Positions 52,348 through 63,082 of a DNA stretch of 64,000 bases are shown in pieces (the stretch's first letter is position 1; every line of letters begins with the position of its first letter). The stretch comes from an uncultured Acidiferrobacteraceae bacterium (lineage in GTDB: Bacteria > Pseudomonadota > Gammaproteobacteria > Acidiferrobacterales > SZUA-150): the NCBI GenBank assembly GCA_913009895.1, contig CAJVXY010000011.1, positions 1 through 64,000 of the forward strand, read 5' to 3'. The notes beneath the pieces are model-generated. The model was not told the DNA's origin. It did no database searches and worked only from the letters and a program-made list of their open reading frames with translations. The position numbers and the translations under genes are program-made.

Positions 52348-53586
52348 TTAACTTTTGGATATATTCTCAATTTCTCTAACACCTTTTTCAATTTGACCAG
52401 GGTCTTCAAACTCACGTGAAGCGTCAATGCCCAAGTCAGCCAGTTTTTTAGCGCCCGGTACCAGTTTCGTGTCAAAAGAACCAACCGCCTTATTGTAGTT
52501 GCCTACTGCACCATCCAGGCTGCGCCCCAGTTTTGCCAGGTGATCAGAAAAAGTCGCAAGCCGTTTGTAGAGATCTTCACCAGTAGCGCGAATTAACTCT
52601 GCATTTTCAGATAATTGTTCCTGGCGCCAGCCAAAAGCGACTGCACGCATCAGTGCAACCATGCTGGTCGGGGTTGCCAGTATTATTTTTCTGGCAAGTG
52701 CAAATTCAAGCAAATCCCGGTCAAGATCAAGTGCCGAGCTTAAAAACTGTTCACCCGGGATAAACAACACTGCAAAATCCGGCGACCGGGAAAATTGCTC
52801 CCAGTAGCTTTTTGCCGAGAGTTCCTTGATTCGATTGCGCACGTTACGTACGTGTTGTTCCATGAAACCTTTACGTTCATCATCTGTTTGTGATTCAACG
52901 GCGCTGAGATAGGCATCGAGGGGTGTTTTGACATCGACCACGATTTCACGGCCAGTTGGCATTCTGATAATCATGTCAGGGCGAACGCGGCCCGATTCTG
53001 TTTCTATGCTTTCCTGTTCGTAAAAATCACAATGTTCAACCATGCCGGCAAGTTCAACCAGTCGTTTTAAAGTTAACTCCCCCCACTGGCCCCTTACCTC
53101 CGGTCGGCGTAGTGCCTGGACCAGGTTACGTGTCTGGTCGTGCAGTTGCAGTTGCGTTTGTGACAAGGTTTCCAGGTGTTTGTGTAAGGAGCCATAAGCT
53201 TCTTTACGGTCTTTCTCCATGGCCTGAATTTGTTGTTCGGTTTTCAGGAGCGCTTCGCGAATTGGTTTGACAAGATTCTCAATTGATTTCTCTTTCTGGT
53301 CCAGCTCACCCTTTGCCTGGACATGAAATCGCTTTAGGGTTTCCTGGGCCAGGTCGATGAACATCTGGTTGTTATTTTTCAGGGCATCAGAGGAGAGTGA
53401 AGAAAAAGTTTGTTTTAACATTTCCTGTTGTCGTGTAACGGTGTTTTCTTCCAGTGACAGTTGTGTTTCCAGTTTTGTTATATTACCCAGGAATTTCAGA
53501 CGTGCCAGCAACCAGCCAAAACCGCCGCCGACAAACAGGGCGAGTAGCAATGATAAAATAATCACGAGATAGTTTATTTCAATCAT
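52348..53586 (-). CDS. rmuC: DNA recombination protein RmuC
   Basis: 412 residues. An N-terminal membrane helix (VIILSLLLALFVGGGFGWLL), a coiled coil (about 35-150), and the nuclease-like core with RPEVRGQWGELTLKRLVELA, RPDMIIRMPTGREIVVDVKT and FIPGEQFLSSAL. RmuC limits inversion at short repeats in E. coli and is implicated in DNA end processing. Its start overlaps the upstream phosphatase stop by 4 bp. Confidence 0.93.
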   Translation of the reverse strand: MIEINYLVIILSLLLALFVGGGFGWLLARLKFLGNITKLETQLSLEENTVTRQQEMLKQTFSSLSSDALKNNNQMFIDLAQETLKRFHVQAKGELDQKEKSIENLVKPIREALLKTEQQIQAMEKDRKEAYGSLHKHLETLSQTQLQLHDQTRNLVQALRRPEVRGQWGELTLKRLVELAGMVEHCDFYEQESIETESGRVRPDMIIRMPTGREIVVDVKTPLDAYLSAVESQTDDERKGFMEQHVRNVRNRIKELSAKSYWEQFSRSPDFAVLFIPGEQFLSSALDLDRDLLEFALARKIILATPTSMVALMRAVAFGWRQEQLSENAELIRATGEDLYKRLATFSDHLAKLGRSLDGAVGNYNKAVGSFDTKLVPGAKKLADLGIDASREFEDPGQIEKGVREIENISKS

Positions 53587-54293
53587 AATGATTGCGTCAT
53601 TTTTGGTGCTGCTAACCAGTCCAGTAAATCTGTTGGTTTATTAATCATACCATCTGCACCCCATGAATCCGGTTGATCATTGCCGCCAATGTAACCATAC
53701 ATGGCAATCAACGTATGCATGCCTGCCGCTTTGCCGGCAGCAATATCCCTTTGGGCATCTCCCACGTAAAGACACGCCTCAGGATTACTGCCTGCGAGTT
53801 TACAGGCATGGTGCATCGGTTCCGGGTGCGGTTTACGATTGTCAGTTGTATCACCGCTGACGACACAAACCGGTTGGCTGGGGAAGTCCATGGCCTTGAT
53901 AAGCGGTGCGGTCAGGTAATCCGGTTTATTGGTGACAATACCCCAGTTTAGACCTGCAGCTTTTAGTGCTTCCAGCACCTCGATCATGCCCGGGAAAAGT
54001 GTCGTTAGCTGGCAAATATTTTTTTTATAAAATAACAGGAATAGTTGCCGTAAGCGTTCGAAATCCGGGTGGTCACTGGTGATTTGAAATCCCAGTTTTA
54101 TGAGTGCAATGCCGCCGTGTGATACATGTGGGCGAATGATTTCATGTGACAATGGATCGCGACCTTCCTGTTCGAGGGTGGCATTAAGTGCATTGGCAAG
54201 GTCACCAGCCGTGTCGGCCAGGGTGCCATCAAGATCAAATAATACTGTCTCGATGTTATTGTTAAATTTGTCTGGAGAATTATCCACTTTCAA
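53583..54293 (-). CDS. HAD phosphatase, Gph type, probably MupP
   Basis: 236 residues. HAD motifs: FDLDGTLADTAGDL (nucleophile Asp), VTNKPDYLTAPLI, and KPHPEPMHHAC, then YVGDAQRDIAAGKAAG. The family is annotated as phosphoglycolate phosphatase. Its place directly after ubiG, in a block that also ends in yciK, equals that of MupP in Pseudomonas, the N-acetylmuramic acid 6-phosphate phosphatase of cell-wall recycling. I favour MupP by context; sequence alone cannot separate the two. Confidence 0.85.
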   Translation of the reverse strand: MKVDNSPDKFNNNIETVLFDLDGTLADTAGDLANALNATLEQEGRDPLSHEIIRPHVSHGGIALIKLGFQITSDHPDFERLRQLFLLFYKKNICQLTTLFPGMIEVLEALKAAGLNWGIVTNKPDYLTAPLIKAMDFPSQPVCVVSGDTTDNRKPHPEPMHHACKLAGSNPEACLYVGDAQRDIAAGKAAGMHTLIAMYGYIGGNDQPDSWGADGMINKPTDLLDWLAAPKMTQSL

Positions 54294-54304
54294 TTATTCA
54301 TCAA

Positions 54305-55087
54305 CTATTCATCGACCGATGCTGGTAATAACGTGTGCATCAAATAATTGACGTCTACGCCTGGGCCCAACCAGTATTGGCGCAGCACCGGGTTGTAATG
54401 CATACCGGTTAATTCCTGGACCAGGAGATCGGCATGTCGAGCCCAGCTACTCAGCTCTGATGGTTTGATGAGCTTGCGATATTCGTGGGTGCCTTTAGGC
54501 AACATATTAAGTATGTATTCAGCACCAACAATGGCCAGTAACCAGGCCTTTGGATTCCTGTTGATAGTCGAAAAGAAAACATGACCCCCGGGTTTTACCA
54601 GTTTTGCACAAGCGGCAATAATTGATGCGGGATCAGGTACATGCTCAAGCATTTCCATGCATGTGACAACATCAAAAGTACCAGGTTGTTGTTCGGCAAA
54701 ATCTTCTGCGCTAATACATTGATAATCAACGTCCAGTTCACTCTCTTTTAAATGAAGCCGGGCAACGGATAAAGGCGCCTGTCCAAGATCTATGCCGATA
54801 ACTTTGGCGCCGCGATTGGCCATACTCTCGGATAAAATACCGCCACCGCAGCCAACGTCGAGTACGGTTTTTCCTTTTAAACCGACCCGTTCATCAATGA
54901 AATCCAGGCGCAGGGGATTGATATCATGGAGCGGTTTGAATTCACTGGTGTCGTCCCACCAGCGCGATGCCAGCTCGGAAAATTTTGCAATTTCGCCCAA
55001 GTCTACATTTTGGGCGTTTGTCTTTTGCGAACCCGTTTTTTTGGAGGTCGCTTTTTTTTTCTTTACTTTTGATTTTTTGGTTTCCAT
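54305..55087 (-). CDS. ubiG: Ubiquinone biosynthesis O-methyltransferase UbiG
   Basis: 260 residues. After a Lys-rich leader of about 28 residues the UbiG core begins ([20 protein letters not shown]), with SAM motif [20 protein letters not shown] and the hallmark [20 protein letters not shown]. UbiG carries out both O-methylations of ubiquinone synthesis. The basic leader is an unusual extension against E. coli (240 residues). It is 7 bp after mtaD. Confidence 0.95.
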   Translation of the reverse strand: METKKSKVKKKKATSKKTGSQKTNAQNVDLGEIAKFSELASRWWDDTSEFKPLHDINPLRLDFIDERVGLKGKTVLDVGCGGGILSESMANRGAKVIGIDLGQAPLSVARLHLKESELDVDYQCISAEDFAEQQPGTFDVVTCMEMLEHVPDPASIIAACAKLVKPGGHVFFSTINRNPKAWLLAIVGAEYILNMLPKGTHEYRKLIKPSELSSWARHADLLVQELTGMHYNPVLRQYWLGPGVDVNYLMHTLLPASVDE

Positions 55088-55093
55088 TAAAAA

Positions 55094-56422
55094 TTAACCG
55101 CCACTGTCAGCTTGCTTGATGACATCGCGCCACTTATTCGCTTTTGCGCACAGGGCCGACTCATCAAGTGTTGTTAAGTTACCATTATTAAGGAGTAGTT
55201 TACCCGCAACCCAGCAATGAGACACCTGGTCCCGACTGGCTGCATAGACTATTTGCGAAACAGCCTCATAAACAGGGGTAGTTGCAGTTTTTGCCAGGTT
55301 TATGGCCACCAGGTCCGCGTCTTTTCCCACTTCAATGGAACCGATTTTATGCTCCAGCCCCAGGGCCCGGGCACCGTTAATTGTCGCCATACGCAGGGCC
55401 TCGTGGGCAGGCATGGCCGTAGCATCACCAGCAACCCCTTTGGCAAGCAAGGCCGCAGTTCTCATTTCCGACAGCATATCAAGGTCATTATTGCTGGCCG
55501 CACCATCTGTTCCCAGGGTTACATTTATTTTCTTTTGACGAAGTTTTTCAACCTGGCAAAAACCACTGGCCAGTTTCAGGTTTGATTCAGGACAATGAAC
55601 CACGTGGACACCGGTTTCAGCGACCAGATCTATTTCCTCGTCATTCAGCATTGTCATATGGACTGCAGCCAGGCGCGGGGTAAGCAGGTCCAGTGCTAAC
55701 AAGCGAGCCAGGGGACGAATGCCCGTTTTTTGCTCGGCTTCGTCAACTTCGTGCCCGGTTTCATGGACATGCATAATAATCTGGATATCCAGTTCTTCGG
55801 CCAGGATACAGATTCGTTTCAGGGGCTCATCGGAGACCGTGTAGGGCGCATGGGGCGCAAATACGGTCGTGAGCAGGTCCTCATTTCTCAGTTCATCATG
55901 TAATTTCAGGCCTTTACTTATGTATTCCGCCGCGTCCTGGGCATAAGCGCTGGGAAAATCAATAATAATCAGGCCTATGGCAGCGCGAATATGGGCCTTG
56001 CGGGCGGCCGCGGCCACGTCTTCCGGGAAAAAATACATATCACAAAAGCAGGTGGTGCCGCTTTGCAACATTTCGGCAATGGCCAGTTCAGCGCCATCAC
56101 GGACAAACTCACCGCTTACCCATTTCATTTCGGCTGGCCAAATATGATCATTGAGCCAGGTCATTAATGGCAAATCGTCAGACATACCACGAAACAGGCT
56201 CATGGCCGTATGGGTATGGGTATTCACCAGGCCGGGAATCAGGGCATGGTCAGCCAGGTCCATGGTTTCCCGGGCCTGGTATTGTTGGGTGCATTTCTCG
56301 GACGGCAGGATAGCCGTAATTTTCCCTGCATTAATAACCACACTATGCTGTTCAAGTATGCGGTCATCTGGCTCAACGGGTATCACCCACTTGGCATTGA
56401 TGACGGTGTCGACTGATTTCAT
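55094..56422 (-). CDS. mtaD: 5'-methylthioadenosine / S-adenosylhomocysteine deaminase
   Basis: 442 residues of the TRZ/ATZ amidohydrolase group. Metal ligands: NTHTHTAMSLFRG, HVHETGHEVDEAE and TDGAASNNDLDML. It deaminates methylthioadenosine to methylthioinosine; with the divergent mtnA it points to the inosine route of methionine salvage described in Pseudomonas. First gene of the long leftward run. Confidence 0.92.
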   Translation of the reverse strand: MKSVDTVINAKWVIPVEPDDRILEQHSVVINAGKITAILPSEKCTQQYQARETMDLADHALIPGLVNTHTHTAMSLFRGMSDDLPLMTWLNDHIWPAEMKWVSGEFVRDGAELAIAEMLQSGTTCFCDMYFFPEDVAAAARKAHIRAAIGLIIIDFPSAYAQDAAEYISKGLKLHDELRNEDLLTTVFAPHAPYTVSDEPLKRICILAEELDIQIIMHVHETGHEVDEAEQKTGIRPLARLLALDLLTPRLAAVHMTMLNDEEIDLVAETGVHVVHCPESNLKLASGFCQVEKLRQKKINVTLGTDGAASNNDLDMLSEMRTAALLAKGVAGDATAMPAHEALRMATINGARALGLEHKIGSIEVGKDADLVAINLAKTATTPVYEAVSQIVYAASRDQVSHCWVAGKLLLNNGNLTTLDESALCAKANKWRDVIKQADSGG

Positions 56423-56564
56423 TAATTTTCTCGGAAATAACTAAATTCTAAAATTTGACGCAGTATAACCAAAAAAACAACAAGCTAACTGTTTGGCATG
56501 AGGATATTCATTTGTGTTTTAGGTGAGATTAACGACCAATACCGCATATTCTCCATGAGATTCC

Positions 56565-56594
56565 TTGGCTGATATTGCCACACTCGCGTATGAT
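56565..56594 (+). promoter_or_regulatory. Possible mtnA promoter
   Basis: TTGGCT (56565-56570), 18 bp and TATGAT (56589-56594). If real, transcription starts near 56601, which rules out the earliest possible mtnA start codons (56575, 56590) and supports TTG 56659. Confidence 0.4.
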
Positions 56595-56658
56595 CGCGCA
56601 GAACAGATTTACTACATACACGATTAACTGCGTTACACCAAAAAAGCCTGAGCTAAAC

Positions 56659-57729
56659 TTGCCAAATTCATTGATACAAGACAACAAGACCCACGATTCT
56701 TTACGACCAATCCGTTGGCACAACGATCATTTACAGCTTCTTGATCAACGCATTTTGCCGTCTCTCGTGCAAATGCGTGATTACGGGGATGTGTTAGAAG
56801 TTGCCAAAGCAATTACGGATATGGTTGTCCGGGGTGCACCAGCCATTGGTATCACCGCAGCCTATGGCGTGGTGTTGGCGGCGCGGTCCCATTTTTCACA
56901 GGATGCCAGTAATTGGCAGCAAACGATTCAACCAGACCTGGTCGCCCTGGAAAATTCCAGGCCTACCGCCATTAATCTCTCCTGGGCCGTAAATCGAATG
57001 CGGGCCATGATTGAGACATTTCAGGAAAAGGTAGACCCGGTACCGCAGCTTTTAGCAGCTGCGCAAAAAATTCACGCCGACGATATCACGGCCAACTACA
57101 AAATGGGAGAATTGGGCGCCGCCCATATTTCTGCCGATAGTGGTGTTATTACCCACTGTAATGCCGGGGCCCTGGCCACGGGTGGTTATGGCACGGCGTT
57201 AGGTGTCATTCGGGCCGGTTTTTCCCAGTCAAAAATAAGCATGGTTTATGCTGATGAGACCCGGCCCTGGTTGCAGGGTGCCAGGTTAACCGCCTGGGAA
57301 ATGGTACAGGAAAAAATTCCCGTGACACTGATTGCCGAGGGCGCAGCCGCTTATTTAATGAAACAGGGCAAAGTGAGCTGGGCCATCGTAGGTTCGGACC
57401 GTATTGCAGCGAATGGAGACGTGGCCAACAAGATCGGCACCTATAACCTGGCCGTGGCCGCCAAACGCCACGGGGTGAAATTCATGGTGGTGGCACCCAC
57501 CAGTACCGTCGATATGGCCACTGCTGATGGCGAAAACATCCCCATTGAATTACGGTCCGAGGACGAAGTACTTCGATGTGGGGGCAATGCCATTGCGCCG
57601 GATGGCGCCAGGGCATGGAATCCGGCTTTTGATGTGACACCCGCAGAACTGGTCGATATTATTGTCACTGAGCGCGGGATTGTGGCCAATCCTGATGCCG
57701 GAAAAATGCAGGAACTGATGGCAAATTAG
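56659..57729 (+). CDS. mtnA: Methylthioribose-1-phosphate isomerase
   Basis: About 356 residues from TTG 56659, the length of Pseudomonas MtnA; the frame stays open to 56575 (TTG) and also has ATG 56590, so the start is uncertain. Motifs: RPIRWHNDHLQLLDQRILPS, MVVRGAPAIGITAAYGVVLA, catalytic Cys in THCNAGALATGGYGTALG, catalytic Asp in VGSDRIAANGDVANKIGTY. It converts MTR-1-phosphate to methylthioribulose-1-phosphate. mtnA before gyrA is a Pseudomonas-type order. Confidence 0.93.
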   Translation: MPNSLIQDNKTHDSLRPIRWHNDHLQLLDQRILPSLVQMRDYGDVLEVAKAITDMVVRGAPAIGITAAYGVVLAARSHFSQDASNWQQTIQPDLVALENSRPTAINLSWAVNRMRAMIETFQEKVDPVPQLLAAAQKIHADDITANYKMGELGAAHISADSGVITHCNAGALATGGYGTALGVIRAGFSQSKISMVYADETRPWLQGARLTAWEMVQEKIPVTLIAEGAAAYLMKQGKVSWAIVGSDRIAANGDVANKIGTYNLAVAAKRHGVKFMVVAPTSTVDMATADGENIPIELRSEDEVLRCGGNAIAPDGARAWNPAFDVTPAELVDIIVTERGIVANPDAGKMQELMAN

Positions 57730-58037
57730 AGCTTATGCTCGGCTGGAAACAGGCATTAAATTTTTCTCAATTATTTATCCATTTATAGCAATTTCAGGCT
57801 GCTGTTTAGGCCCTCAACATGCTAAAATATCGCCCGGATTTCAGGTGTTTTGAAGTGAATTGTCAATAAACCGAGACGGTCTCGCTTCATGGTGCTGGTA
57901 ATTAAGGTGCTGGTATTTTACGACTACATTTTTACGATAATCCTGACAGAAACTAACAAAGTGCGCAGCAATGAATCTGCCGCCGATAAACTGGCTATTA
58001 ATGAAAAATAATTTGTACACATTCAGATTGACAGACA
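57730..58037. other. mtnA-gyrA spacer with a small palindrome
   Basis: 308 bp without a gene. CGAGAC-G-GTCTCG at 57872-57884 is a perfect 6-bp inverted repeat with 1-bp centre, and GGTGCTGGTA occurs twice just after it (near 57891 and 57908). Both lie where gyrA promoter control would be expected; no clear -35/-10 pair stands out. Confidence 0.4.
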
Positions 58038-60704
58038 ATGACTGACGAGTTCGCTAAAGAAACGATTCCGGTCAATCTGGAAGATGAAATGCGGCAGTCC
58101 TACCTGGACTACGCCATGAGCGTGATCATTGGTCGCGCCTTGCCTGATGTCCGCGATGGTTTGAAGCCGGTCCATCGCCGTGTCCTGTTTGCCATGCATG
58201 AGCTGGGTAATGACTATAACAAAGGGTACAAAAAATCGGCCCGGGTCGTCGGCGATGTGATTGGTAAATACCATCCCCATGGTGATACCGCTGTTTACGA
58301 CACAATTGTTCGCATGGCACAGCCATTTTCATTGCGCTACATGCTGGTCGACGGCCAGGGTAACTTTGGGTCGGTGGATGGTGATGCCCCGGCGGCCATG
58401 CGTTATACAGAAATACGCATGGCGCGCATTGCCCACGAGTTACTGGCTGATCTTGAAAAAGAAACCGTCAACTATTCTCCCAACTATGACGGCACCGAAC
58501 ACATCCCTGATGTGTTGCCGGCAAAAATTCCCAACCTGCTTGTTAACGGTTCTGCCGGTATTGCAGTGGGAATGGCGACTACGATTCCGCCGCATAATTT
58601 GGTTGAAGTTATCAAGGCCACCCTTGCCTATATCGATAACGAAGAAATTTCACTCGATGAATTGATGCAGCACATCCCTGGGCCCGATTTCCCAACGGCG
58701 GCAATTATTAATGGCAGTAGCGGCATTCGGGATGCCTACCGAACAGGCCGCGGCAAGATTTATGTCCGTGCCCGGGTAGAAATTGAGACCGAGGAAAAGC
58801 GTGGCCGTCAAAAAATAATTGTTACCGAGTTGCCTTACCAGGTGAACAAGGCCAGGTTGCTGGAAAAAATTGCCGAGCTGGTCAAGCTGGGCCGACTGGA
58901 AGGTATATCCGGTTTACGTGACGAGTCAGACAAGTCCGGCATGCGCATGGTCGTCGAATTAAAGCGTGGCGAAGTTGCCGACGTGGTATTAAATAATTTA
59001 TACCAGCACACGGCCATGCAGAATGTAGTCGGTATAAATATGGTTGCCCTGGATAACGGTCAGCCAAAATTATTTAACCTGAAAGAAATCATTGTCTGTT
59101 TTGTCCGCCATCGTCGTGACGTCGTTACACGCCGTACCTTGTTTGATCTGCGTAAGGCCCGCGAACGCGCCCACATCCTGGAAGGCCTGGCGGTGGCCCT
59201 GGAAAATATTGATGAAATTGTCGCGCTTATCAGGTCGGCAAACGATCCGGCAGAGGCCAAGTCGAAATTAATGGCCAAGACATGGCAAGCCAGCCTGGTA
59301 GCCAAAATGCTGTCCGAGTCTGATACGTCCTTGTCACGACCTGAAGATCTTGATGCTATCTATGGTCTTACCAAGAGCGGTTATCATTTGTCCGATGCCC
59401 AGGCCCAGGCCATTCTTGATTTACGCCTGCACCGGTTGACCGGTCTTGAGACAGAAAAAATCCATAAAGAATTTCTTGAGCTGCTTGTTCGCATCGAAGA
59501 TTTACTGGATATATTACGCAATCCTGATCGGCTCAGGACGGTTATCAGGGAAGAGCTGATTGCGATCAGCGAGAAGTATGGTGATGACAGGCGAACAGAA
59601 ATTATTCAGAGCAAGCAGGACTTAAGGGTAGAAGATCTTATTACTGAAGAAGATGTGGTGGTGACGCTTTCACATGCCGGTTATGTCAAGGCGCAGGCCC
59701 TGGGTGAGTACCGTGCCCAACGACGTGGCGGGCGCGGAAAATCAGCCACCCGCATGAAAGAAGAAGATTTTATTGACAAGTTGTTTGTTGCCAATACTCA
59801 CGACACAATTTTGTGTTTTAGCAGCAAGGGCAAAGTTTACTGGTTAAAGGTTTATGAAATTCCCCAGGCTAGTCGCGGTGCCCGGGGCAAACCCATTATA
59901 AACTTGCTTCCTTTTCAGGACGGTGAACAATTAAATGCAATTTTGCCGATACGTGAATACGAAGAAGATAAATTTGTTTTCATGGCCACATCAGATGGCA
60001 CCGTTAAAAAGACGGCCCTGAAGGAGTTCTCGCGGCCACGGTCAAACGGCATTATCGCCATCGAGCTTGTCGCAGGTAATCAACTGGTTGGTGTTGGTTT
60101 GACTGGTGGCAATAGCCACATATTGTTATTTAGCGATATTGGCAAGGTAGTGCGTTTTAATGAAAACGATGTCAGGCCAATGGGCAGGAGCGCACGAGGT
60201 GTTCGCGGCATATTACTTAAAGATGGCCATAAAGTAATTTCACAAATTATTTCTGAAAGCGATATAAACAATTGCTCTGTGTTGACAGCAACGTCGCTCG
60301 GTTATGGCAAACGTACCCTAATCACCGATTACCCTGTCCATAAACGTGGCGGCCAGGGCGTGATATCGATTCAAGTGAGTGCAAAGCGGGGAGATGTGGT
60401 TGGTGCAATCCTGACCGCTGATGATGATGAGACCATGTTGATCACGAGTGGTGGCACATTGATCAGGACAAAAGTTAAAGAAATCTCGGCCATGGGGCGT
60501 AACACACAGGGTGTGCGGTTGATTGTGCTGGGAGACGCTGAGCGACTGGTTGGTATGGATAGTATCGTTGAGCCTGAATCGGTTCAGGCCGAACAAACAT
60601 CCCAATCTGATACAGAATCAGATGCTGATTCTGATGCTGATTCTGATGCTGATTCTGGTTCTGAATCTGATACTGATTCTGAATCCGGGCAAGGAGCTGA
60701 ATAA
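58038..60704 (+). CDS. gyrA: DNA gyrase subunit A
   Basis: 888 residues. Breakage-reunion domain with catalytic Tyr123 (MRYTEIRM), quinolone-determining region [11 protein letters not shown] (Thr84, Asp88; Thr at this place is the natural state in Pseudomonas), then the six-bladed wrapping domain with GyrA box QRRGGRGK at about 560. The C-terminal 30 residues are an acidic tail made of Asp-Ser/Glu-Ser units, encoded by short direct repeats of GATGCTGATTCT (about 60620-60660). It supercoils DNA together with GyrB. Confidence 0.97.
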   Translation: MTDEFAKETIPVNLEDEMRQSYLDYAMSVIIGRALPDVRDGLKPVHRRVLFAMHELGNDYNKGYKKSARVVGDVIGKYHPHGDTAVYDTIVRMAQPFSLRYMLVDGQGNFGSVDGDAPAAMRYTEIRMARIAHELLADLEKETVNYSPNYDGTEHIPDVLPAKIPNLLVNGSAGIAVGMATTIPPHNLVEVIKATLAYIDNEEISLDELMQHIPGPDFPTAAIINGSSGIRDAYRTGRGKIYVRARVEIETEEKRGRQKIIVTELPYQVNKARLLEKIAELVKLGRLEGISGLRDESDKSGMRMVVELKRGEVADVVLNNLYQHTAMQNVVGINMVALDNGQPKLFNLKEIIVCFVRHRRDVVTRRTLFDLRKARERAHILEGLAVALENIDEIVALIRSANDPAEAKSKLMAKTWQASLVAKMLSESDTSLSRPEDLDAIYGLTKSGYHLSDAQAQAILDLRLHRLTGLETEKIHKEFLELLVRIEDLLDILRNPDRLRTVIREELIAISEKYGDDRRTEIIQSKQDLRVEDLITEEDVVVTLSHAGYVKAQALGEYRAQRRGGRGKSATRMKEEDFIDKLFVANTHDTILCFSSKGKVYWLKVYEIPQASRGARGKPIINLLPFQDGEQLNAILPIREYEEDKFVFMATSDGTVKKTALKEFSRPRSNGIIAIELVAGNQLVGVGLTGGNSHILLFSDIGKVVRFNENDVRPMGRSARGVRGILLKDGHKVISQIISESDINNCSVLTATSLGYGKRTLITDYPVHKRGGQGVISIQVSAKRGDVVGAILTADDDETMLITSGGTLIRTKVKEISAMGRNTQGVRLIVLGDAERLVGMDSIVEPESVQAEQTSQSDTESDADSDADSDADSGSESDTDSESGQGAE

Positions 60705-60799
60705 ACACCTGAGTAGTGACGACTTTGTATCACGACTATCACTGATTATTTCCAGCAAGATAACAAAAACAATTTCTTAATTTTATATAGAGTAAATCA

Positions 60800-61891
60800 A
60801 TGGCAAGAGTATTTAATTTCAGTGCTGGTCCGGCAGCATTACCACAGCCTGTATTAGAACAGGCCCAACAAGAGCTTCTGGACTGGCAGGGAAGTGGCAC
60901 TTCGGTTATGGAGATAAGTCACCGCGGTAAAGAATTCATGAGCATTGCCCAGCAAGCAGAAGCAGACCTGCGTGAGTTAATGGACATACCTAAGAATTAC
61001 AAAGTGTTATTCTTGCAGGGTGGTGCATCGACTCAATTTGCCATGGTGCCATTAAATTTGTGCGCGCCAGGTAACGCTGGCAAGGCAGATTATGCTTTTA
61101 CAGGTCATTGGTCCAGGAAGGCCGTTGCTGAAGGGAAACGATATTGCGATGTGAATGTCATTGTCGATACCCAGGAGAACAAGTTTACAAACATTCCGGC
61201 CCAGGCAGACTGGAAAATGGGTGACGATGCCACTTATGTCCATTACACGCCAAACGAAACAATCGCTGGCGTTGAGTTTGGCTGGATTCCTGAAACAGGT
61301 GATAAACCACTTGTTGCTGATATGTCTTCCAGCATCTTGTCTCGACCAATAGACGTCAGCAAGTATGGAATTATTTATGCTGGTGCACAAAAAAATATCG
61401 GTCCGGCTGGATTAACAATCGTTATTATCCGGGAGGACTTGATTGGACATGCCGGGCCCCAGGTGCCAGCCATGCTCAATTATAAAACCTTTGCCGACAG
61501 CGATTCCATGTATAACACGCCACCTACCTACGCCTGGTATGTTGCGGGACTGGTATTCCAGTGGTTAAAAAAATCTGGCGGCCTGGAATCCATGGCTAAA
61601 GTTAATCAACGCAAGGCAGAAAAACTTTACAGTACGATTGATAATTCTGATGGTTTTTACCGTAACCCGGTAGCTGTTGATTGTCGTTCAATAATGAATA
61701 TCCCGTTCATTCTAAAAGACGATGCACTCGATAAAATATTTTTGGAAGAAAGTAAAAAAGCAGGACTGGTTCAATTAAAAGGTCACCGTTCTGTGGGTGG
61801 CATGCGCGCCAGTATTTACAATGCCATGCCGGAAGCAGGTATCGATGCATTGGTTGATTTTATGAAACAATTTCAGACTCAAAAAGGCTAA
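60800..61891 (+). CDS. serC: Phosphoserine aminotransferase
   Basis: 363 residues. Family start [23 protein letters not shown] lysine in [14 protein letters not shown]; end segment [17 protein letters not shown]. It converts 3-phosphohydroxypyruvate to phosphoserine and also serves pyridoxal phosphate synthesis. It precedes serA by 2 bp, so the two steps of serine synthesis are coupled in one operon. Confidence 0.96.
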   Translation: MARVFNFSAGPAALPQPVLEQAQQELLDWQGSGTSVMEISHRGKEFMSIAQQAEADLRELMDIPKNYKVLFLQGGASTQFAMVPLNLCAPGNAGKADYAFTGHWSRKAVAEGKRYCDVNVIVDTQENKFTNIPAQADWKMGDDATYVHYTPNETIAGVEFGWIPETGDKPLVADMSSSILSRPIDVSKYGIIYAGAQKNIGPAGLTIVIIREDLIGHAGPQVPAMLNYKTFADSDSMYNTPPTYAWYVAGLVFQWLKKSGGLESMAKVNQRKAEKLYSTIDNSDGFYRNPVAVDCRSIMNIPFILKDDALDKIFLEESKKAGLVQLKGHRSVGGMRASIYNAMPEAGIDALVDFMKQFQTQKG

Positions 61892-61893
61892 AC

Positions 61894-63057
61894 GTGTACA
61901 AAATTCTTACTCTTAATAATATTTCAAGCGAAGGCCTGGACAGGCTGCCGAAAAGTGATTATGAGATTGCTGATAAATTTAGCGATCCCGATGCAATCCT
62001 GCTGCGCTCATTTAAAATGCACGACATGGAAATACCCGCTTCTTTAAAAGCAATCGGCAGGGCCGGTGCTGGTGTCAATAATATCCCCGTCGAAAAAATG
62101 ACAGACCTGGGAATACCGGTTTTTAATGCCCCTGGTGCCAATGCCAATGCAGTTAAAGAACTGGTGGTGGCTGGCCTGCTGCTGGCCAGCCGCGATATTT
62201 GCCAGGCGTGGGATTTTGCCAAGCACCTTGAAGGGTCTGATGAGGAAATTGGTAAAGCCGTGGAAGCCGGGAAAAAGAATTTTGCCGGTGTTGAATTACC
62301 AGGCAGGACTCTCGGTGTTGTCGGGCTGGGCGCCATTGGTCGTTATGTTGCCAATGTCGCTATTGATTTGGGGATGAATGTTATTGGCTTTGATCCGGGT
62401 ATTACAATTGAGGGCGCATGGCAGCTATCGTCATCTGTCAACAAAGCGGCCAATATAGAGGATCTGTTGCGTAATGTTGATTACGTTACGTTCCACGTGC
62501 CATTGATTGATGCCACTAACAAAATGATCAATGAGGCGCGCCTCAAACTCATGCGCCCGGGATCTACAATCCTGAACTTTGCTCGCCAGGGAATTGTCGA
62601 TGATGAAGCCGTTTCAGGTGCCATCAAGGCCGGGAAACTTCGCGCCTATATTTGTGATTTCCCAACTAACCTTCTGAAAAATCACGAACGTGTTATCACC
62701 CTTCCGCACCTCGGCGCGTCTACAAAAGAAGCCGAGGACAATTGCGCGGTAATGGTTGCTTCTCAAGTTCGGGATTACCTCGAGAATGGCAATATAAGAA
62801 ATTCTGTGAATTTCCCTGAAGTTGTGGCTGCCCGCGAGACCAAAAATCGAATTTTGATTACAAATGCCAATGTTCCCAACATGGTTGGCCAGATTTCTAC
62901 CGCAATGGCTGAGGCGAATCTTAATATTCATGATATGGTTAACAAGTCCAAACAGGACATTGCTTACACGTTAGTTGATGTTGATAGTACTGTGCCGGAC
63001 TCGGTCATTAAAAGTATTTCCGCTATTGAAGGTGTAAAGAGTGTCCGGGTAATTTAA
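61894..63057 (+). CDS. serA: D-3-phosphoglycerate dehydrogenase
   Basis: 387 residues from GTG 61894. NAD-binding GVVGLGAIGRYVANVA near 140, catalytic pattern LNFARQGIVDDEAV (Arg) and TLPHLGASTKEAEDN (His with Glu upstream). A C-terminal ACT domain (LITNANVPNMVGQISTAMAE) can sense serine. It oxidises 3-phosphoglycerate, the first step of serine synthesis. This is the short ACT type, smaller than the E. coli protein (410). Confidence 0.94.
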   Translation: MYKILTLNNISSEGLDRLPKSDYEIADKFSDPDAILLRSFKMHDMEIPASLKAIGRAGAGVNNIPVEKMTDLGIPVFNAPGANANAVKELVVAGLLLASRDICQAWDFAKHLEGSDEEIGKAVEAGKKNFAGVELPGRTLGVVGLGAIGRYVANVAIDLGMNVIGFDPGITIEGAWQLSSSVNKAANIEDLLRNVDYVTFHVPLIDATNKMINEARLKLMRPGSTILNFARQGIVDDEAVSGAIKAGKLRAYICDFPTNLLKNHERVITLPHLGASTKEAEDNCAVMVASQVRDYLENGNIRNSVNFPEVVAARETKNRILITNANVPNMVGQISTAMAEANLNIHDMVNKSKQDIAYTLVDVDSTVPDSVIKSISAIEGVKSVRVI

Positions 63058-63082
63058 AAACCGATGGTAACTGGTTACAAAT

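Noticed and set aside
58284..58301. Quinolone-resistance mutation in gyrA
   Set aside because: Thr at residue 84 differs from E. coli Ser83 but is the natural residue in Pseudomonas and others; Asp88 is unchanged.
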